Positions 27,096 through 35,381 are shown, counted from the first letter of the stretch. The stretch is DNA of 49,948 bases from Ornithinibacillus scapharcae TW25 (GCF_000190475.1 NZ_AEWH01000014.1:1-49948), one strand, 5' to 3'. The notes: generated from the sequence alone by a model not told the origin. Program-made: numbers and translations.

Positions 27096-28129
27096 ATGAA
27101 AATGGCATGGAAGGAAATTGTAAAAAATAAAGTACGATTTCTTATTTTAGGTTCGATTATTTTTCTCGTAAGCTTATTAACTTTTATCATTTCTGGGTTG
27201 GCCAACGGGTTATCACAGGATAATGCCTCCTTCATTACAGACCTACCAAATGGTACGTTCTACATGCAAGAGGAGGCGAACGAGTCTTTCCCATTATCAA
27301 GAATTGACAACTATACACTAGAACAAATTAAACAAGGTCATCCAGATGCTGTGGCATTTTCCATTCAAATGGGATTTTTACATGACGAATCCGATAAGCA
27401 ACAGAGTGTAGCCTTTGTGGCAGCTACTGATTCACCTCTATTCGAGCAGGTGAGACACGGTGAAATAATCCTAGACCAGTCACTCGCTCAAGAAGGAATA
27501 AGCGTTGGCGACTCATTAACCATTAGTCAACTTAGTGGAACACTCGAGGTTAAAGGGTTTATAAATCAAAAAAATATAGCCATGCACCTGTCGCATATAT
27601 CAGTTTAGAGGACTATGAAGAGATATATCAGACTACTGCTATGCAACTCGTTTTTGTACCTAATATGGATATGGCTCAGGAGTTTGTAGGACTACAATCT
27701 CTTACAAATAATGATTTTCTAAAAACGCTTCCTAGTTATAGCGCGGAACAAACATCGTTAAACATGATTGTTTGGTTCCTCATCGCCATAAGTGGCATGT
27801 TATTTGCAATCTTCTTCTACATGATGAACGTACAAAAAATCGATATGTACGGTATCTTAAAGGCGATTGGAGTAAAGACAATTACCCTATTCATCATGAT
27901 GTGGACACAAATGCTCTTTATTACGGCGATAACTCTTTTAATCTCTATTATATGTAGCCAGTTATTCGTCATCCTTGCACCAGAGGGTATGCCATTTCAT
28001 TTAAATCTTCTTTCTGTTTCGAAGCTCGCCCTTATTTTTATTATCATTGGGTTGTTTGGCGCTACGCTCTCCGGTTTGCAAATTAAACGGACAGAACCAT
28101 TACAAGCTATACAGAATGGAGGTAATTAA
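27096..28129 (+). pseudogene. hrtB: Heme efflux permease HrtB, split by a -1 frameshift
   Basis: FtsX/MacB-type permease: N-terminal helix (16-36), a large extracellular domain, then three C-terminal helices. MKMAWKEIVKNKVRF, MIVWFLIAISGMLFAIFFYMMNVQKIDMYGILKAIGVKT and the ending GLQIKRTEPLQAI match remembered HrtB. The frame stops at 27608. Adding one A to the A7 run at 27568-27574 gives INQKKYSHAPVAYISLEDYEE and joins the two open frames into about 344 aa, the usual HrtB length. The break could be a sequencing error, a real loss or slippage. If real, heme export would fail although hrtA is intact. GGAGAG precedes the ATG. Confidence 0.85.
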
Positions 28130-28798
28130 ATGTTAGCATTGAAAGATATAACAAAAACATTTACTAATGGAGAGATAGAGGAAGAAATCTTAAAAGGAAT
28201 TAGTTTATCACTAAATCCTGGCGAGATAACAGCATTAGTAGGAGCATCCGGTTCAGGCAAAAGTACTCTATTAACTATTGCAGCAGGGCTTCAATCGACC
28301 ACAAAGGGACTTGTCCAGTTTAATGGTCATAACCTGTCCAACATGAAACCAGAACATCTTCGTAAAATACGTGCTAGCAAGTTCGGTTTTGTATTTCAAT
28401 TTTCCCACCTTGTTCCATTCCTAACCGTGGAAGAACAACTATTCTTAATGCTTGAAGTTGCAGAATCTAAACTAAAGAAGACACAAAAAAAAGAAAAGGT
28501 TCATCAACTACTTCAGCTAATCAATTTGGATCACAGAAAAAATGCATATCCAGCTGTTTTATCGGGCGGGGAAAAGCAACGGGTAGCCATTGCTCGCGCC
28601 ATTATCCATGAACCTAACGTCCTATTTGCCGATGAACCAACAGCAAGCTTGGATTCTAAAAGATCCAAGGATGTCATGGAACTAATCCGAGAGTTAACTA
28701 GAATACGAAATATATCTACCTTAATGGTGACACATGATGAAGAAATGTTGCAGTACACGGATCGTGTCATACGAATGGTAGACGGGAGAATAGTGTGA
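28130..28798 (+). CDS. hrtA: Heme efflux ATPase HrtA
   Basis: ABC ATPase of 222 aa in the MacB/LolD group: Walker A GASGSGKST near residue 38, Q-loop FQFSHLVPFL, signature LSGGEKQR, Walker B VLFADEP, D-loop SLDS and His in MVTHDEEM. FVFQFSHLVPFLTVEEQL is close to remembered HrtA. It powers export of toxic heme or its by-products together with HrtB. The ATG directly follows the hrtB stop, with GGAGG upstream. It is the last gene of the HssR-controlled operon. Confidence 0.88.
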   Translation: MLALKDITKTFTNGEIEEEILKGISLSLNPGEITALVGASGSGKSTLLTIAAGLQSTTKGLVQFNGHNLSNMKPEHLRKIRASKFGFVFQFSHLVPFLTVEEQLFLMLEVAESKLKKTQKKEKVHQLLQLINLDHRKNAYPAVLSGGEKQRVAIARAIIHEPNVLFADEPTASLDSKRSKDVMELIRELTRIRNISTLMVTHDEEMLQYTDRVIRMVDGRIV

Positions 28799-28889
28799 AA
28801 TAGAGGTTTTTCAGTCAGAATAAAGTAAAATAAAAATAAAGAAAAAATCACTTATCAATTTTACGTCTTTCGTAAATTGGTTCATTTTG

Positions 28890-28922
28890 AACCCGCTCCT
28901 TATTCGGAATAAGGAACGGGTT
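28890..28922. terminator. Hairpin between hrtA and the convergent small gene
   Basis: AACCCGCTCCTTATT and AATAAGGAACGGGTT form a 15-bp stem with one mismatch and a CGG loop. The T-rich tail is poor on both strands, so termination is likely but not certain. Confidence 0.6.
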
Positions 28923-28948
28923 ATGTTAAGGCAATTGAACTTGAGTAA

Positions 28949-29203
28949 TTAAAACCACCTTATCACTTTAAAAAAGAATTGATAAAGTCCATTAGCATCC
29001 CATGAATTCATAAAGTCTTCCGTAGATTGACAGGATAATTGTGCAGAGTCTAATACATAAATAAAGGTGTTTTTGTCTACCTCTATTTCTACCATTTCCT
29101 CTTCTTCATTTATTACTCCGCCATTTGGTGCATCATCTTTACGTTCCCAACTAGCATAGTCCACTACATGTAGAAGAAGATTTTCTATCTTTAACCTCTT
29201 CAA
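28949..29203 (-). CDS. Hypothetical small acidic protein
   Basis: Protein of 84 aa with a mid-region rich in Glu and Asp (NEEEEMVEIEVDKN) and an aromatic C terminus (YQFFFKVIRWF). It starts with TTG at 29203, with AGGA about seven bases upstream. No family recognised and no operon partner. It is convergent with hrtA. The compact fold-like pattern and ribosome site make it plausible, but no function can be offered. Confidence 0.5.
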   Translation of the reverse strand: MKRLKIENLLLHVVDYASWERKDDAPNGGVINEEEEMVEIEVDKNTFIYVLDSAQLSCQSTEDFMNSWDANGLYQFFFKVIRWF

Positions 29204-29294
29204 GTTTATTTCCTATATGCGTAAGACATTTTAGATAGACGTTATGGAATTAATAAAAGATTATTTAAATATCACATTTCCTAGGGTACATTTG

Positions 29295-29438
29295 TTACTC
29301 CAGATCCCTCTTGTTCCGAGTTCCTAATGAGATAGGCCACAGAGACAGATGATTCGGCTTAGAGCCTAGCATCCACCCCCATGGCACAAAGTTAGGTTGT
29401 GTCTTTCTCTTCCCATAATACTCCTCGACGTCCTTGGA
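29295..29438 (-). other. Protein-like open frame without a start codon
   Basis: After a TGA the minus strand is open for about 47 codons, ending at TAA (29295-29297), and reads EEYYGKRKTQPNF and PWGWMLGSKPNHLS. The composition looks protein-like, but no start or ribosome site is in frame. It overlaps the 19-aa frame at 29392-29451 in another frame. It could be a gene remnant or chance. Confidence 0.3.
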
Positions 29439-29451
29439 TCAAATAAATCAT
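29392..29451 (-). CDS. Tiny ORF in the yrzI operon (19 aa)
   Basis: ATG at 29451 with AGGAAGGTGG eight bases upstream, encoding MIYLIQGRRGVLWEEKDTT then TAA. It lies 23 bp after yrzI on the same strand. In B. subtilis the yrzI transcript carries several very short toxic or regulatory ORFs, one of which (S1025) is the target of the ribosome-dependent RNase Rae1, as I recall it. The strong ribosome site and position suggest an equivalent gene; homology is not shown. Confidence 0.5.
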   Translation of the reverse strand: MIYLIQGRRGVLWEEKDTT

Positions 29452-29474
29452 TTCCAATACCACCTTCCTAATTT

Positions 29475-29627
29475 TTACATTCCAATTTTAAAATAACGGA
29501 TATAATGAGGTATATTATTTTTATTTTCTTCATAGTATCTTTTTGCTCTTTGATTATGAAGTACTTCCTCAAATGAAGTTTCACGTTTTTTAATTGTTAT
29601 CGTGAATAGAAATATATTTAATGTCAT
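29475..29627 (-). CDS. yrzI: YrzI family small protein
   Basis: Protein of 50 aa starting MTLNIFLFTITIKKRE. This matches the remembered YrzI pattern: a short hydrophobic stretch (TLNIFLFTITI), then charged residues and a helical tail (EEVLHNQRAKRYYEENK). The ribosome site AAGGAGGTGATT is almost the full anti-16S sequence, which points to very high translation. It is preceded by two terminator-like hairpins and followed by a 19-aa ORF. Function is unknown in the family; small proteins of this operon are reported to be toxic when overproduced. Confidence 0.8.
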   Translation of the reverse strand: MTLNIFLFTITIKKRETSFEEVLHNQRAKRYYEENKNNIPHYIRYFKIGM

Positions 29628-29658
29628 ACAAATCACCTCCTTAAATTTACCCGGAATA

Positions 29659-29692
29659 TAAAAAAAACCGCAGAGAGACTCCTCCCCACGGT
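29659..29692 (-). terminator. Second terminator-like hairpin upstream of yrzI
   Basis: Minus strand: ACCGTGGGGAG pairs with CTCTCTGCGGT (with G-T pairs), arms 29682-29692 and 29667-29677, followed by TTTTTTTTA. It lies 32 bp before the yrzI start, so it would control read-through into yrzI. Confidence 0.75.
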
Positions 29693-29703
29693 AAAAAAAG
29701 ACA

Positions 29704-29739
29704 CAAAAATACCGCAGGGCACACTTCTCCCTGCGGTAT
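29704..29739 (-). terminator. First terminator-like hairpin upstream of yrzI
   Basis: Perfect 11-bp stem ATACCGCAGGG and CCCTGCGGTAT (29709-29719 and 29729-29739), followed on the minus strand by TTTTTGTG. It shares ACCGCAG with the hairpin next to it; the pair look like duplicated, diverged copies. Confidence 0.8.
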
Positions 29740-29828
29740 GGGTATGCTTAATTTTCATTAGAAAAACTCACAATACGTTCGTTTTCCTTTTACATGCGGA
29801 AAGACATTCTACTTCCCAAAGCAAAATC

Positions 29829-29921
29829 TTAAGCGATCCATTCCGTTCTGGTCGAATGCGCAGTGTTATATTTAGTTGAAGTATTAGCTACTAAAGAAAT
29901 CAATTTAACAATTACGTTCAT
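29829..29921 (-). CDS. Tiny ORF (30 aa) leading the yrzI transcript
   Basis: ATG at 29921 with AAGGAGG nine bases upstream, encoding MNVIVKLISLVANTS then KYNTAHSTRTEWIA. It has a short hydrophobic N-terminal part and a polar tail. It is the first gene behind the promoter at 29961-29989 and is followed by two terminator hairpins. It may be a peptide gene in its own right or a leader peptide whose translation affects read-through. No family recognised. Confidence 0.5.
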   Translation of the reverse strand: MNVIVKLISLVANTSTKYNTAHSTRTEWIA

Positions 29922-29948
29922 TTCATCCGACCTCCTTAAGAATTTTTC

Positions 29949-29989
29949 ACTTACCTGGTAAGTATATCCAGTTCTTTACTATTTGTAAA
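29949..29989 (-). promoter_or_regulatory. Strong promoter with palindromic operator for the tiny-gene operon
   Basis: Minus strand TTTACA (29984-29989), 17-bp spacer, TATACT (29961-29966). The perfect palindrome ACTTACC-T-GGTAAGT (29949-29963) overlaps the end of the -10 and the start site, the classic position for a repressor. Confidence 0.75.
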
Positions 29990-30109
29990 TAGTTTTTTGC
30001 ATATTTTCTAAAAATAGTTACCTTTCCTGTTCCTAAAGACAAAAGAATGGTTACTTTGCTTGTTAATTTAGTTTATTACATTTGCCAATTACTTTAGCTC
30101 TAAAAAGAG

Positions 30110-30154
30110 AAATAGTGGATAAAATCATCAGATTGATGACCTTACCCACTATTT
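30110..30154 (-). terminator. Original terminator of the tRNA-Leu gene, displaced by the element
   Basis: On the minus strand a 21-bp stem (arms 30134-30154 and 30110-30130) is fully paired if G-T pairs are allowed and is followed by CTCTTTTT. No gene ends here now. Before insertion the tRNA-Leu gene would have ended about 40-80 bp upstream of it on this strand. Confidence 0.75.
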
Positions 30155-30192
30155 TTAGTACGTAATGTTTAGTAGTTTTTTGTATACAAAGT

Positions 30193-30251
30193 TGATACCG
30201 GTGGTCGGGGTCGAACCGACACTCCCGAAGGAACGGGATTTTGAGTCCCGC
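30193..30251. repeat. Left att copy (tRNA-Leu 3' fragment)
   Basis: 59 bp identical to 46637-46695. It contains the anticodon region, variable arm, T arm and 3' acceptor end of tRNA-Leu but lacks the 5' half, so it is not a functional tRNA gene. Positions 30252-30367 beyond it are noncoding, the likely arm region of the recombined site. Confidence 0.95.
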
Positions 30252-30367
30252 TATTAGGTATCTACGTAGTTAATCGAATAACGGCGTACATTCTACGGAA
30301 ATTGAGCGATACTAGGTAATAGGACCGCTTTCCTTTGTTACCGTATAGTATAGCGAATCGCCACGGA

Positions 30368-31021
30368 TTATACAAGCCTTTTCGATATTACCCTCGGTTG
30401 CTCACGCCTTACCTCTCGTTTCTCACCCGCCACACTCCGCATAAAGTCGTGTATTGACGGCACTTGAAATACTCGAAGCACATCCGATTTAATTTCGTAT
30501 CTTGTATCGCTAATCATAATGATGTACGGAAACACTTTCCGCGCCTTCTGCCACGGTTCCTTTTCGATAGTTCCGGAGTAATATAACGATTCATACCGTT
30601 TTATCTTCTTATCCATAACGGCTTGCGAGTAGGTATTTCTTTGGAGTTCGATGTAAAATGGCGTCCCTTTAAATATCGTAAAAATGTCGGGTTCGCATAA
30701 ACCTTTTTCATATCGAACTTCAACCGTAAACACCTTTGGTTCGGCGTACTTCTTTAACTGTTTATACACGTTAACTAGTTCGAGATAATGCGGAATTTTC
30801 GTAGAGTTCCGCTTCATTTTCGAACCATGCGGAAAATATACGTAAGGTCGGAAGTCGGTACCTACCTCGATTTGCCCGTCGCGTGCTAACCGTTTGAGTA
30901 CGATATTTGCGTTGGTGATCGGGTTCTTTAAATGTCCGAAATGTATGTCTGCGATATCGTTTCGACTCATGACGCGGAACCTCTCCAAGTCCTTAATTAT
31001 CGCTAAATCACGTTTCATCAT
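30368..31021 (-). CDS. Replication-relaxation family protein
   Basis: About 217 aa. The N-terminal part (KDLERFRVMSRNDIADIHFGHLKNPITNANIVLKRLARDGQIEV) is a winged helix typical of the replication-relaxation family. The C-terminal half contains EPDIFTIFKGTPFYIELQRNTYSQAVMDKKIKRYE, a nuclease-like E...D...ExQ pattern. These proteins accompany FtsK-like genes on plasmids and integrative elements and are thought to act in DNA processing. The ATG at 31021 is preceded by GGGGAG and lies inside the end of the FtsK-like gene, so the two are coupled. Confidence 0.75.
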   Translation of the reverse strand: MMKRDLAIIKDLERFRVMSRNDIADIHFGHLKNPITNANIVLKRLARDGQIEVGTDFRPYVYFPHGSKMKRNSTKIPHYLELVNVYKQLKKYAEPKVFTVEVRYEKGLCEPDIFTIFKGTPFYIELQRNTYSQAVMDKKIKRYESLYYSGTIEKEPWQKARKVFPYIIMISDTRYEIKSDVLRVFQVPSIHDFMRSVAGEKREVRREQPRVISKRLV

Positions 31022-32201
31022 CGGTAAGCACTCCCCATATATCCTCTTTTTTAACGGTTTCTTTACGTATTGGAACGACATTACTCGTAGTTTGTTTATA
31101 TTGCGCTAATAGTTTCCGAGCCTTATCCGCATCCAACCAAGGAGCTTGAATCTGTTGTAAGTCGCTATTTATACGTAATATCATCCGTCCAGCCGTATCT
31201 AACTTTTCTGCGCCAGGTGTACCGATAATTTTCGAATTGATTGCGTCAGCCGTCTTGAATCCCATACGAACGGTTAAATTAACCTTTAGCTTACCGTCAA
31301 GTAAATTACTATCGGGGCGTTGCATAGATAGTATTAGGAATACGCCTAGTGACCGTCCTATGCTCGAAATCTCCTCCAAAATATCCATGATATCCGTCTC
31401 TTTTTTCAGTAGAACTATTTCATCGATACAGACCACTATCTTCGGCGGTTTCTTATCCAATTCGTCAATCGATGTTACCTCTTGTTCGTCGAGCAAATTA
31501 CCGCGTTTAATCATCTCTCGCTTAACCTTTGCTAATACCGGTCGCAATTCATCCGCCGAATGGTAGACGCCCTCTACATGGTCGATATTCTTAAATACGA
31601 AAAATTCACTCCTTTTGAGATCACCTAAAATTAGTCGTACTTGCTTCGGACTTTGACTCTTAATAAGCGTCGTTAAAATACTGCGAACCATGCTAGACTT
31701 ACCACTGCCCGTTTCACCCGCAATTAATAGGTGAGGATGCGTCACCATGTCGTAAGTAAACAGTTTCCCGGCGAGATTCATTCCGCATACTATCGGAAGT
31801 TTTTGCTTTGATACGTCGATATCCTCGAATTTATACTTAAATTCCCTCGGAAGTCCTTTCGGATAAACGTTCAATATACCGCGTTTACTCTCGACTTTTA
31901 GGTCGATATAGTCGTTAAAATGCTGCTTAAATACGTAAGACTTCTCAACGAATTTTTCCGGATTGACACCTTTCGGAATAGAAAATACAAACGTCATTTT
32001 GTCGTCTGATATCTTCGTTTTAAGGATATTCGGCTTAATCTTTATTTTCTCGTCCTTTCGTTTTAAGAAGAGCTCTCCATTAAGAAACGCTTTCCTTAAC
32101 TTAGAGTTCTCACTACTCTTTTTAATACCGTCGTAAACATAAGGCGCGGAACCATATACAACCGAACCGATTAACGTTGCCCAAGCTATCTCCATAATCA
32201 T
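31008..32201 (-). CDS. FtsK/SpoIIIE-type DNA translocase
   Basis: Protein of 397 aa with a single N-terminal membrane-like segment (5-22), a beta-rich region, then a RecA-like motor: Walker A GETGSGKS near residue 170, Walker B IVVCIDEIVLL, and SMQRPDSNLLDGKLKVNLTVRMGFKT. It is much shorter than chromosomal FtsK (about 800 aa) and resembles coupling or translocase proteins of Gram-positive plasmids and integrative elements. AGGAGG lies eight bases before the ATG. It could move the element's DNA during transfer, segregation or packaging. Downstream is the replication-relaxation gene. Confidence 0.88.
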   Translation of the reverse strand: MIMEIAWATLIGSVVYGSAPYVYDGIKKSSENSKLRKAFLNGELFLKRKDEKIKIKPNILKTKISDDKMTFVFSIPKGVNPEKFVEKSYVFKQHFNDYIDLKVESKRGILNVYPKGLPREFKYKFEDIDVSKQKLPIVCGMNLAGKLFTYDMVTHPHLLIAGETGSGKSSMVRSILTTLIKSQSPKQVRLILGDLKRSEFFVFKNIDHVEGVYHSADELRPVLAKVKREMIKRGNLLDEQEVTSIDELDKKPPKIVVCIDEIVLLKKETDIMDILEEISSIGRSLGVFLILSMQRPDSNLLDGKLKVNLTVRMGFKTADAINSKIIGTPGAEKLDTAGRMILRINSDLQQIQAPWLDADKARKLLAQYKQTTSNVVPIRKETVKKEDIWGVLTDDET

Positions 32202-32213
32202 GCTGTCGACCTC

Positions 32214-32390
32214 CTAAAAGAACGTAATGGTAATCGAATTAGTTACATACCACAAACCGCCGGCAATAAGACCGGTCATAACTAGGTAGCCTATAATCGA
32301 TAATAACTCATTTTCGAACCTTGCCATGGCTAACGACAATAAACCTACCGCGCTCATAGTTAGTAATCCCCATGTTGCCAATGCGCCCAT
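32214..32390 (-). CDS. Small two-helix membrane protein
   Basis: Protein of 58 aa with two hydrophobic helices (about 4-22 and 31-56) and a short polar turn ARFENE. The ribosome site AGGAGGGTAAGGA is adjacent to the ATG at 32390. The stop lies 13 bp before the FtsK-like start, with the next ribosome site overlapping the stop codon. It is likely a membrane partner of the FtsK-like protein; no family recognised. Confidence 0.65.
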   Translation of the reverse strand: MGALATWGLLTMSAVGLLSLAMARFENELLSIIGYLVMTGLIAGGLWYVTNSITITFF

Positions 32391-32623
32391 TCCTTACCCT
32401 CCTAATTTTCTGAATTTTAATTCTCCCCCTCGCCGCTCCCCCTACAGTCCGCTTCGCTATCGCTCTTCTTTAAACAGATTTCTTTTTCTAATATTTTCAT
32501 AGTTTCATAACTTGTATTTCCTTGTAAGAATACTTTTATCGATAATTTAGTAGGAGCCTATGTAAATACTTTATTAATTCTTTTGTAAATAATGCGTGTC
32601 CCTGTGAATTTAAAATACAAAAA

Positions 32624-32642
32624 TGTGAAGTAATAATTCACA
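32624..32642. promoter_or_regulatory. Inverted repeat TGTGAA-N7-TTCACA, candidate operator
   Basis: Arms at 32624-32629 and 32637-32642, with a further TGTGAA half-site at about 32603. It lies between the divergent XRE gene (32689) and the membrane protein/FtsK operon (32390). No other gene is visible in 32391-32688. Confidence 0.55.
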
Positions 32643-32688
32643 AGGGTTTTAGAGACTAGTTGTAGAATATGTATATAGGGTGATTAAT

Positions 32689-32889
32689 ATGGAGTTGAGA
32701 TCGAGGATAAAAGAGTGGATTGTACGTAGTGGATACACAAACGAAAGGCTTGCGGAGGAGTTAGGCGTTAGTAGGGAAACTGTCTCTAAATGGGCAAATA
32801 GCAAATCGTTCCCAGGCGTTAAGACGTTATGGACATTATCTCGTAAGTTCGGATGCAAAGTCGATGAGTTATACGAAATTATCGAATAA
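32689..32889 (+). CDS. XRE-family transcriptional regulator
   Basis: Protein of 66 aa, almost all helix-turn-helix: KEWIVRSGYTNERLAEELGVSRETVSKWANSKSFPGVKTLWTLSRKFGCKVDELYEI, the Cro/CI pattern. The ATG at 32689 has AGGG eight bases upstream. It is divergent from the FtsK operon, with an inverted repeat between them, so it probably represses that operon and itself. Confidence 0.85.
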   Translation: MELRSRIKEWIVRSGYTNERLAEELGVSRETVSKWANSKSFPGVKTLWTLSRKFGCKVDELYEIIE

Positions 32890-32904
32890 AAAAGAAGGGT
32901 CGGA

Positions 32905-33345
32905 TTATCCCGCCCTTCGCATACTTGCGATTTTAGTATAGGTCGACTTGTCACATTCGATGTGTAAGACGTACTCTTTTTCTTTATCGTCCATTAGGTA
33001 TATAAACGCTTTGGAGTTATCCTTACGCCTTCCACCGATCGCTGCGCCAGCAACCCCGGCAAGTGGTCCCGCAACTAACGTCCCACCAATCGCACCAACT
33101 GCGGCTTTCCCTGCGCTTCGTTTAGCGCTCTCTTCCCACTCGATATCGATTAGCTTTGCGATAATATTTTTCGCACCAGGTACGAATATTTTCACGAAAC
33201 CGTCACCCTCGTCGTACATTTGCGTTTTCTTAAATCCGCCCGGAAACATCGCGTTTAACTGCTCACTTCCCGCCAATATAACAAGCTCAACTTGCGGTTT
33301 CATTGCGTCCTTCATGCCCTCTTTAAACCATTGCTTAAATCCCAT
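32905..33345 (-). CDS. Hypothetical protein with glycine-zipper segment
   Basis: Protein of 146 aa. Residues 80-106 (GKAAVGAIGGTLVAGPLAGVAGAAIGG) form a Gly/Ala-rich zipper likely to insert in or associate with membrane; the flanks are basic and soluble-looking. GGGGGA precedes the ATG. It is convergent with the XRE gene at 32689. I recognise the general pattern from mobile-element and phage proteins but not a named family. Confidence 0.6.
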   Translation of the reverse strand: MGFKQWFKEGMKDAMKPQVELVILAGSEQLNAMFPGGFKKTQMYDEGDGFVKIFVPGAKNIIAKLIDIEWEESAKRSAGKAAVGAIGGTLVAGPLAGVAGAAIGGRRKDNSKAFIYLMDDKEKEYVLHIECDKSTYTKIASMRRAG

Positions 33346-33464
33346 CGTAATCCCCCTTTTAATTGACTGACTTATCTAAATTATATCATATGTAGACGGG
33401 CAAAACACCCGCCATTTCAACGTTTTAAGCGTTTTCTAATCGTTATGTCATCGTTAGTGTTTCG

Positions 33465-35381
33465 TTATGCCCCTGCTTCGGCATCACGTAAAATCTTAAT
33501 CGCAAGTTTGTTGGCGATCGCATCGATATCGGACTCTTTACGGACGTGCATATCTCCGTTAAAGTTAACGACAACCCCGCCTTTTCCTTGCTTGCTTTCC
33601 GAGTTCTCTTGCGCCGTCATTATACGCTCGCCCTGGTGGACGTATCGCCAACCGGACTTAGCTACGTAAGGGTCTCCGTGGTAATTCTGATTACCGACTT
33701 TCTTCGATGGTGACGTATTGGTATTCGCATTGACATCGACATTTACCGTTTTCTTCTTATCGAAGATTCCCGTTATGGAATCCCATATTTTCTGCGCAGT
33801 CTTTTTCAGCGAGTCCCATACCGCAAGGAATCCGTCAATGATACCTTGAACGAAGTTTTTACCGATATCGACTGCGCCCTTTATCCAATCGCCGAAAATT
33901 TCATTGATGTCTTGGATAGCCGTCGATATAGTCGTAGTGAGTTCGTTCCATTTTGTCTTAATCCAATCACCGATCTTTGTAAATACTTCTTGGATTTTAT
34001 TCCAAATGTTGTTAAATATCTCGGAAGTTTTATTCCACACCATACTCCATGCTGCGGAAATTACCGCCCAAACTTCCATTGCTTTGGCTTTAACCCAATC
34101 CCAATTGGCGACTAATAGCGCAATCGTTGCAATCAACGCTACAATCCCGGCTACAATCCACGTCATAGGACTTGCCCATATGGCAGCGTTGAAGCCGAGC
34201 ATTGCAATTTTACCAGCTATTGAAGCCGCATTGAACGCCTTAATGAATCCGGTAACCGTTTGAACAACCGTCATTATCTTAAATGCGGCGAATAATGAAC
34301 CTAATGCAACGGTAATACCTACAACAATAGGCTTAATGGTCGACCAATTATCTTTAATTGACGAATATAGTTCTTTCGCTTTTTCATAAACGGTTTGGAT
34401 AACATTTCCAACCATTTTTAAGGCGTCCCATATACCGGAAGCTATGCCTTTAATATTCGACCAATTATCGCGGATGTAAGACCCGAAATCTATCGCCTTT
34501 TCCGTAATGAAGGTGATACCTTTCTCGACTGCGCTAAATATTCCGTCTGCTCCTCCGGCACTTAGCCAATCGGCAGCAGCCTTTAATTGCGGTTTTAGAC
34601 GTTCTAGCGCTCTATCCCCCGCATCAGATAATCCGGAACTTATCGTACCAGTTATCGTCGATAATAGACCCTTACTAGACTCGCCAAGTTTTTCTGCTCC
34701 GCCCTTGAAGGTTTCGGCAATTTGGTTATTCATCACTTCGAAAGCTCCTCCGGCGGCTTTAAGGTCGTCCGCGGAAATCTTGAACCCGAACTCCTTTAAC
34801 CTCTCCGTTTCGCCGGTCGCTAAATCGGCTAACGCCTCCATAGCATCTGATAACGTTTTCTCCGGATTGAGTGCCGCCATGTCTTGCGCAATAGTTAGCA
34901 TCTTTTTAGCTTGGCCGATATCTCCGCCGGCTACTTGAATTGACCGTCTACCGGCTCCGATAACTTCATCGGTAGCAAACGGAGTCATATTCGCATTCTT
35001 ACGCAAATATTTTACGTATTCTGCTGCGGCGGTTTTAGCCTCTTCGGTGCTACGAGTCAACCCTAAGAAGTGTTCCATCGAAATCATCTGCTGCTCCATA
35101 TTCGCGGCTCCGCCAATGGTTGAGGAAAATCCCTTGTATGCTAACGCCACTCCACCGACCGCGCCCGCTAATGCGGTCATTTTTCCGATTGTACCGGATG
35201 CTTTATCGCGCAATCTACTGATTGAACCTCCTGCACCGTCGGAATAACGACTCATTTTCTGCATACTAGATGACGTTCTCTCTGATGCGGAATCAAGTTT
35301 CTGCGCAGCCGAAGTCATCTTTTTAAATTTACTAGAGAACTTGTCTATTACTTGTACCCTCGCCGTTAAATCAAACGCCAT
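33465..35381 (-). CDS. Phage tail tape-measure protein
   Basis: Protein of 638 aa. The N-terminal part (MAFDLTARVQVIDKFSSKF) and core (NMTPFATDEVIGAGRRSIQV then KTLSDAMEALADLATGETERLKEFG) match the TP901-type tape-measure core. Long helical and amphipathic stretches, a hydrophobic segment around residues 350-430, and Trp-rich repeats (IWNKIQEVFTKIGDWIKTKW) follow. In phages it sets tail length and threads DNA through the membrane. It is short for a siphophage tape measure, and no other tail gene is nearby except possibly the one upstream, which it overlaps by 11 bp. GAGGGA precedes the ATG. Confidence 0.85.
   Translation of the reverse strand: MAFDLTARVQVIDKFSSKFKKMTSAAQKLDSASERTSSSMQKMSRYSDGAGGSISRLRDKASGTIGKMTALAGAVGGVALAYKGFSSTIGGAANMEQQMISMEHFLGLTRSTEEAKTAAAEYVKYLRKNANMTPFATDEVIGAGRRSIQVAGGDIGQAKKMLTIAQDMAALNPEKTLSDAMEALADLATGETERLKEFGFKISADDLKAAGGAFEVMNNQIAETFKGGAEKLGESSKGLLSTITGTISSGLSDAGDRALERLKPQLKAAADWLSAGGADGIFSAVEKGITFITEKAIDFGSYIRDNWSNIKGIASGIWDALKMVGNVIQTVYEKAKELYSSIKDNWSTIKPIVVGITVALGSLFAAFKIMTVVQTVTGFIKAFNAASIAGKIAMLGFNAAIWASPMTWIVAGIVALIATIALLVANWDWVKAKAMEVWAVISAAWSMVWNKTSEIFNNIWNKIQEVFTKIGDWIKTKWNELTTTISTAIQDINEIFGDWIKGAVDIGKNFVQGIIDGFLAVWDSLKKTAQKIWDSITGIFDKKKTVNVDVNANTNTSPSKKVGNQNYHGDPYVAKSGWRYVHQGERIMTAQENSESKQGKGGVVVNFNGDMHVRKESDIDAIANKLAIKILRDAEAGA

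Noticed and set aside
29641-29760. Minus-strand frame of about 40 codons through the hairpins before yrzI
   Set aside because: It is made almost entirely of the two terminator stems and has no ribosome site.
28949-30180. The promoter/operator and tiny genes as part of the mobile element
   Set aside because: They lie outside the 59-bp repeats and have chromosomal base composition.
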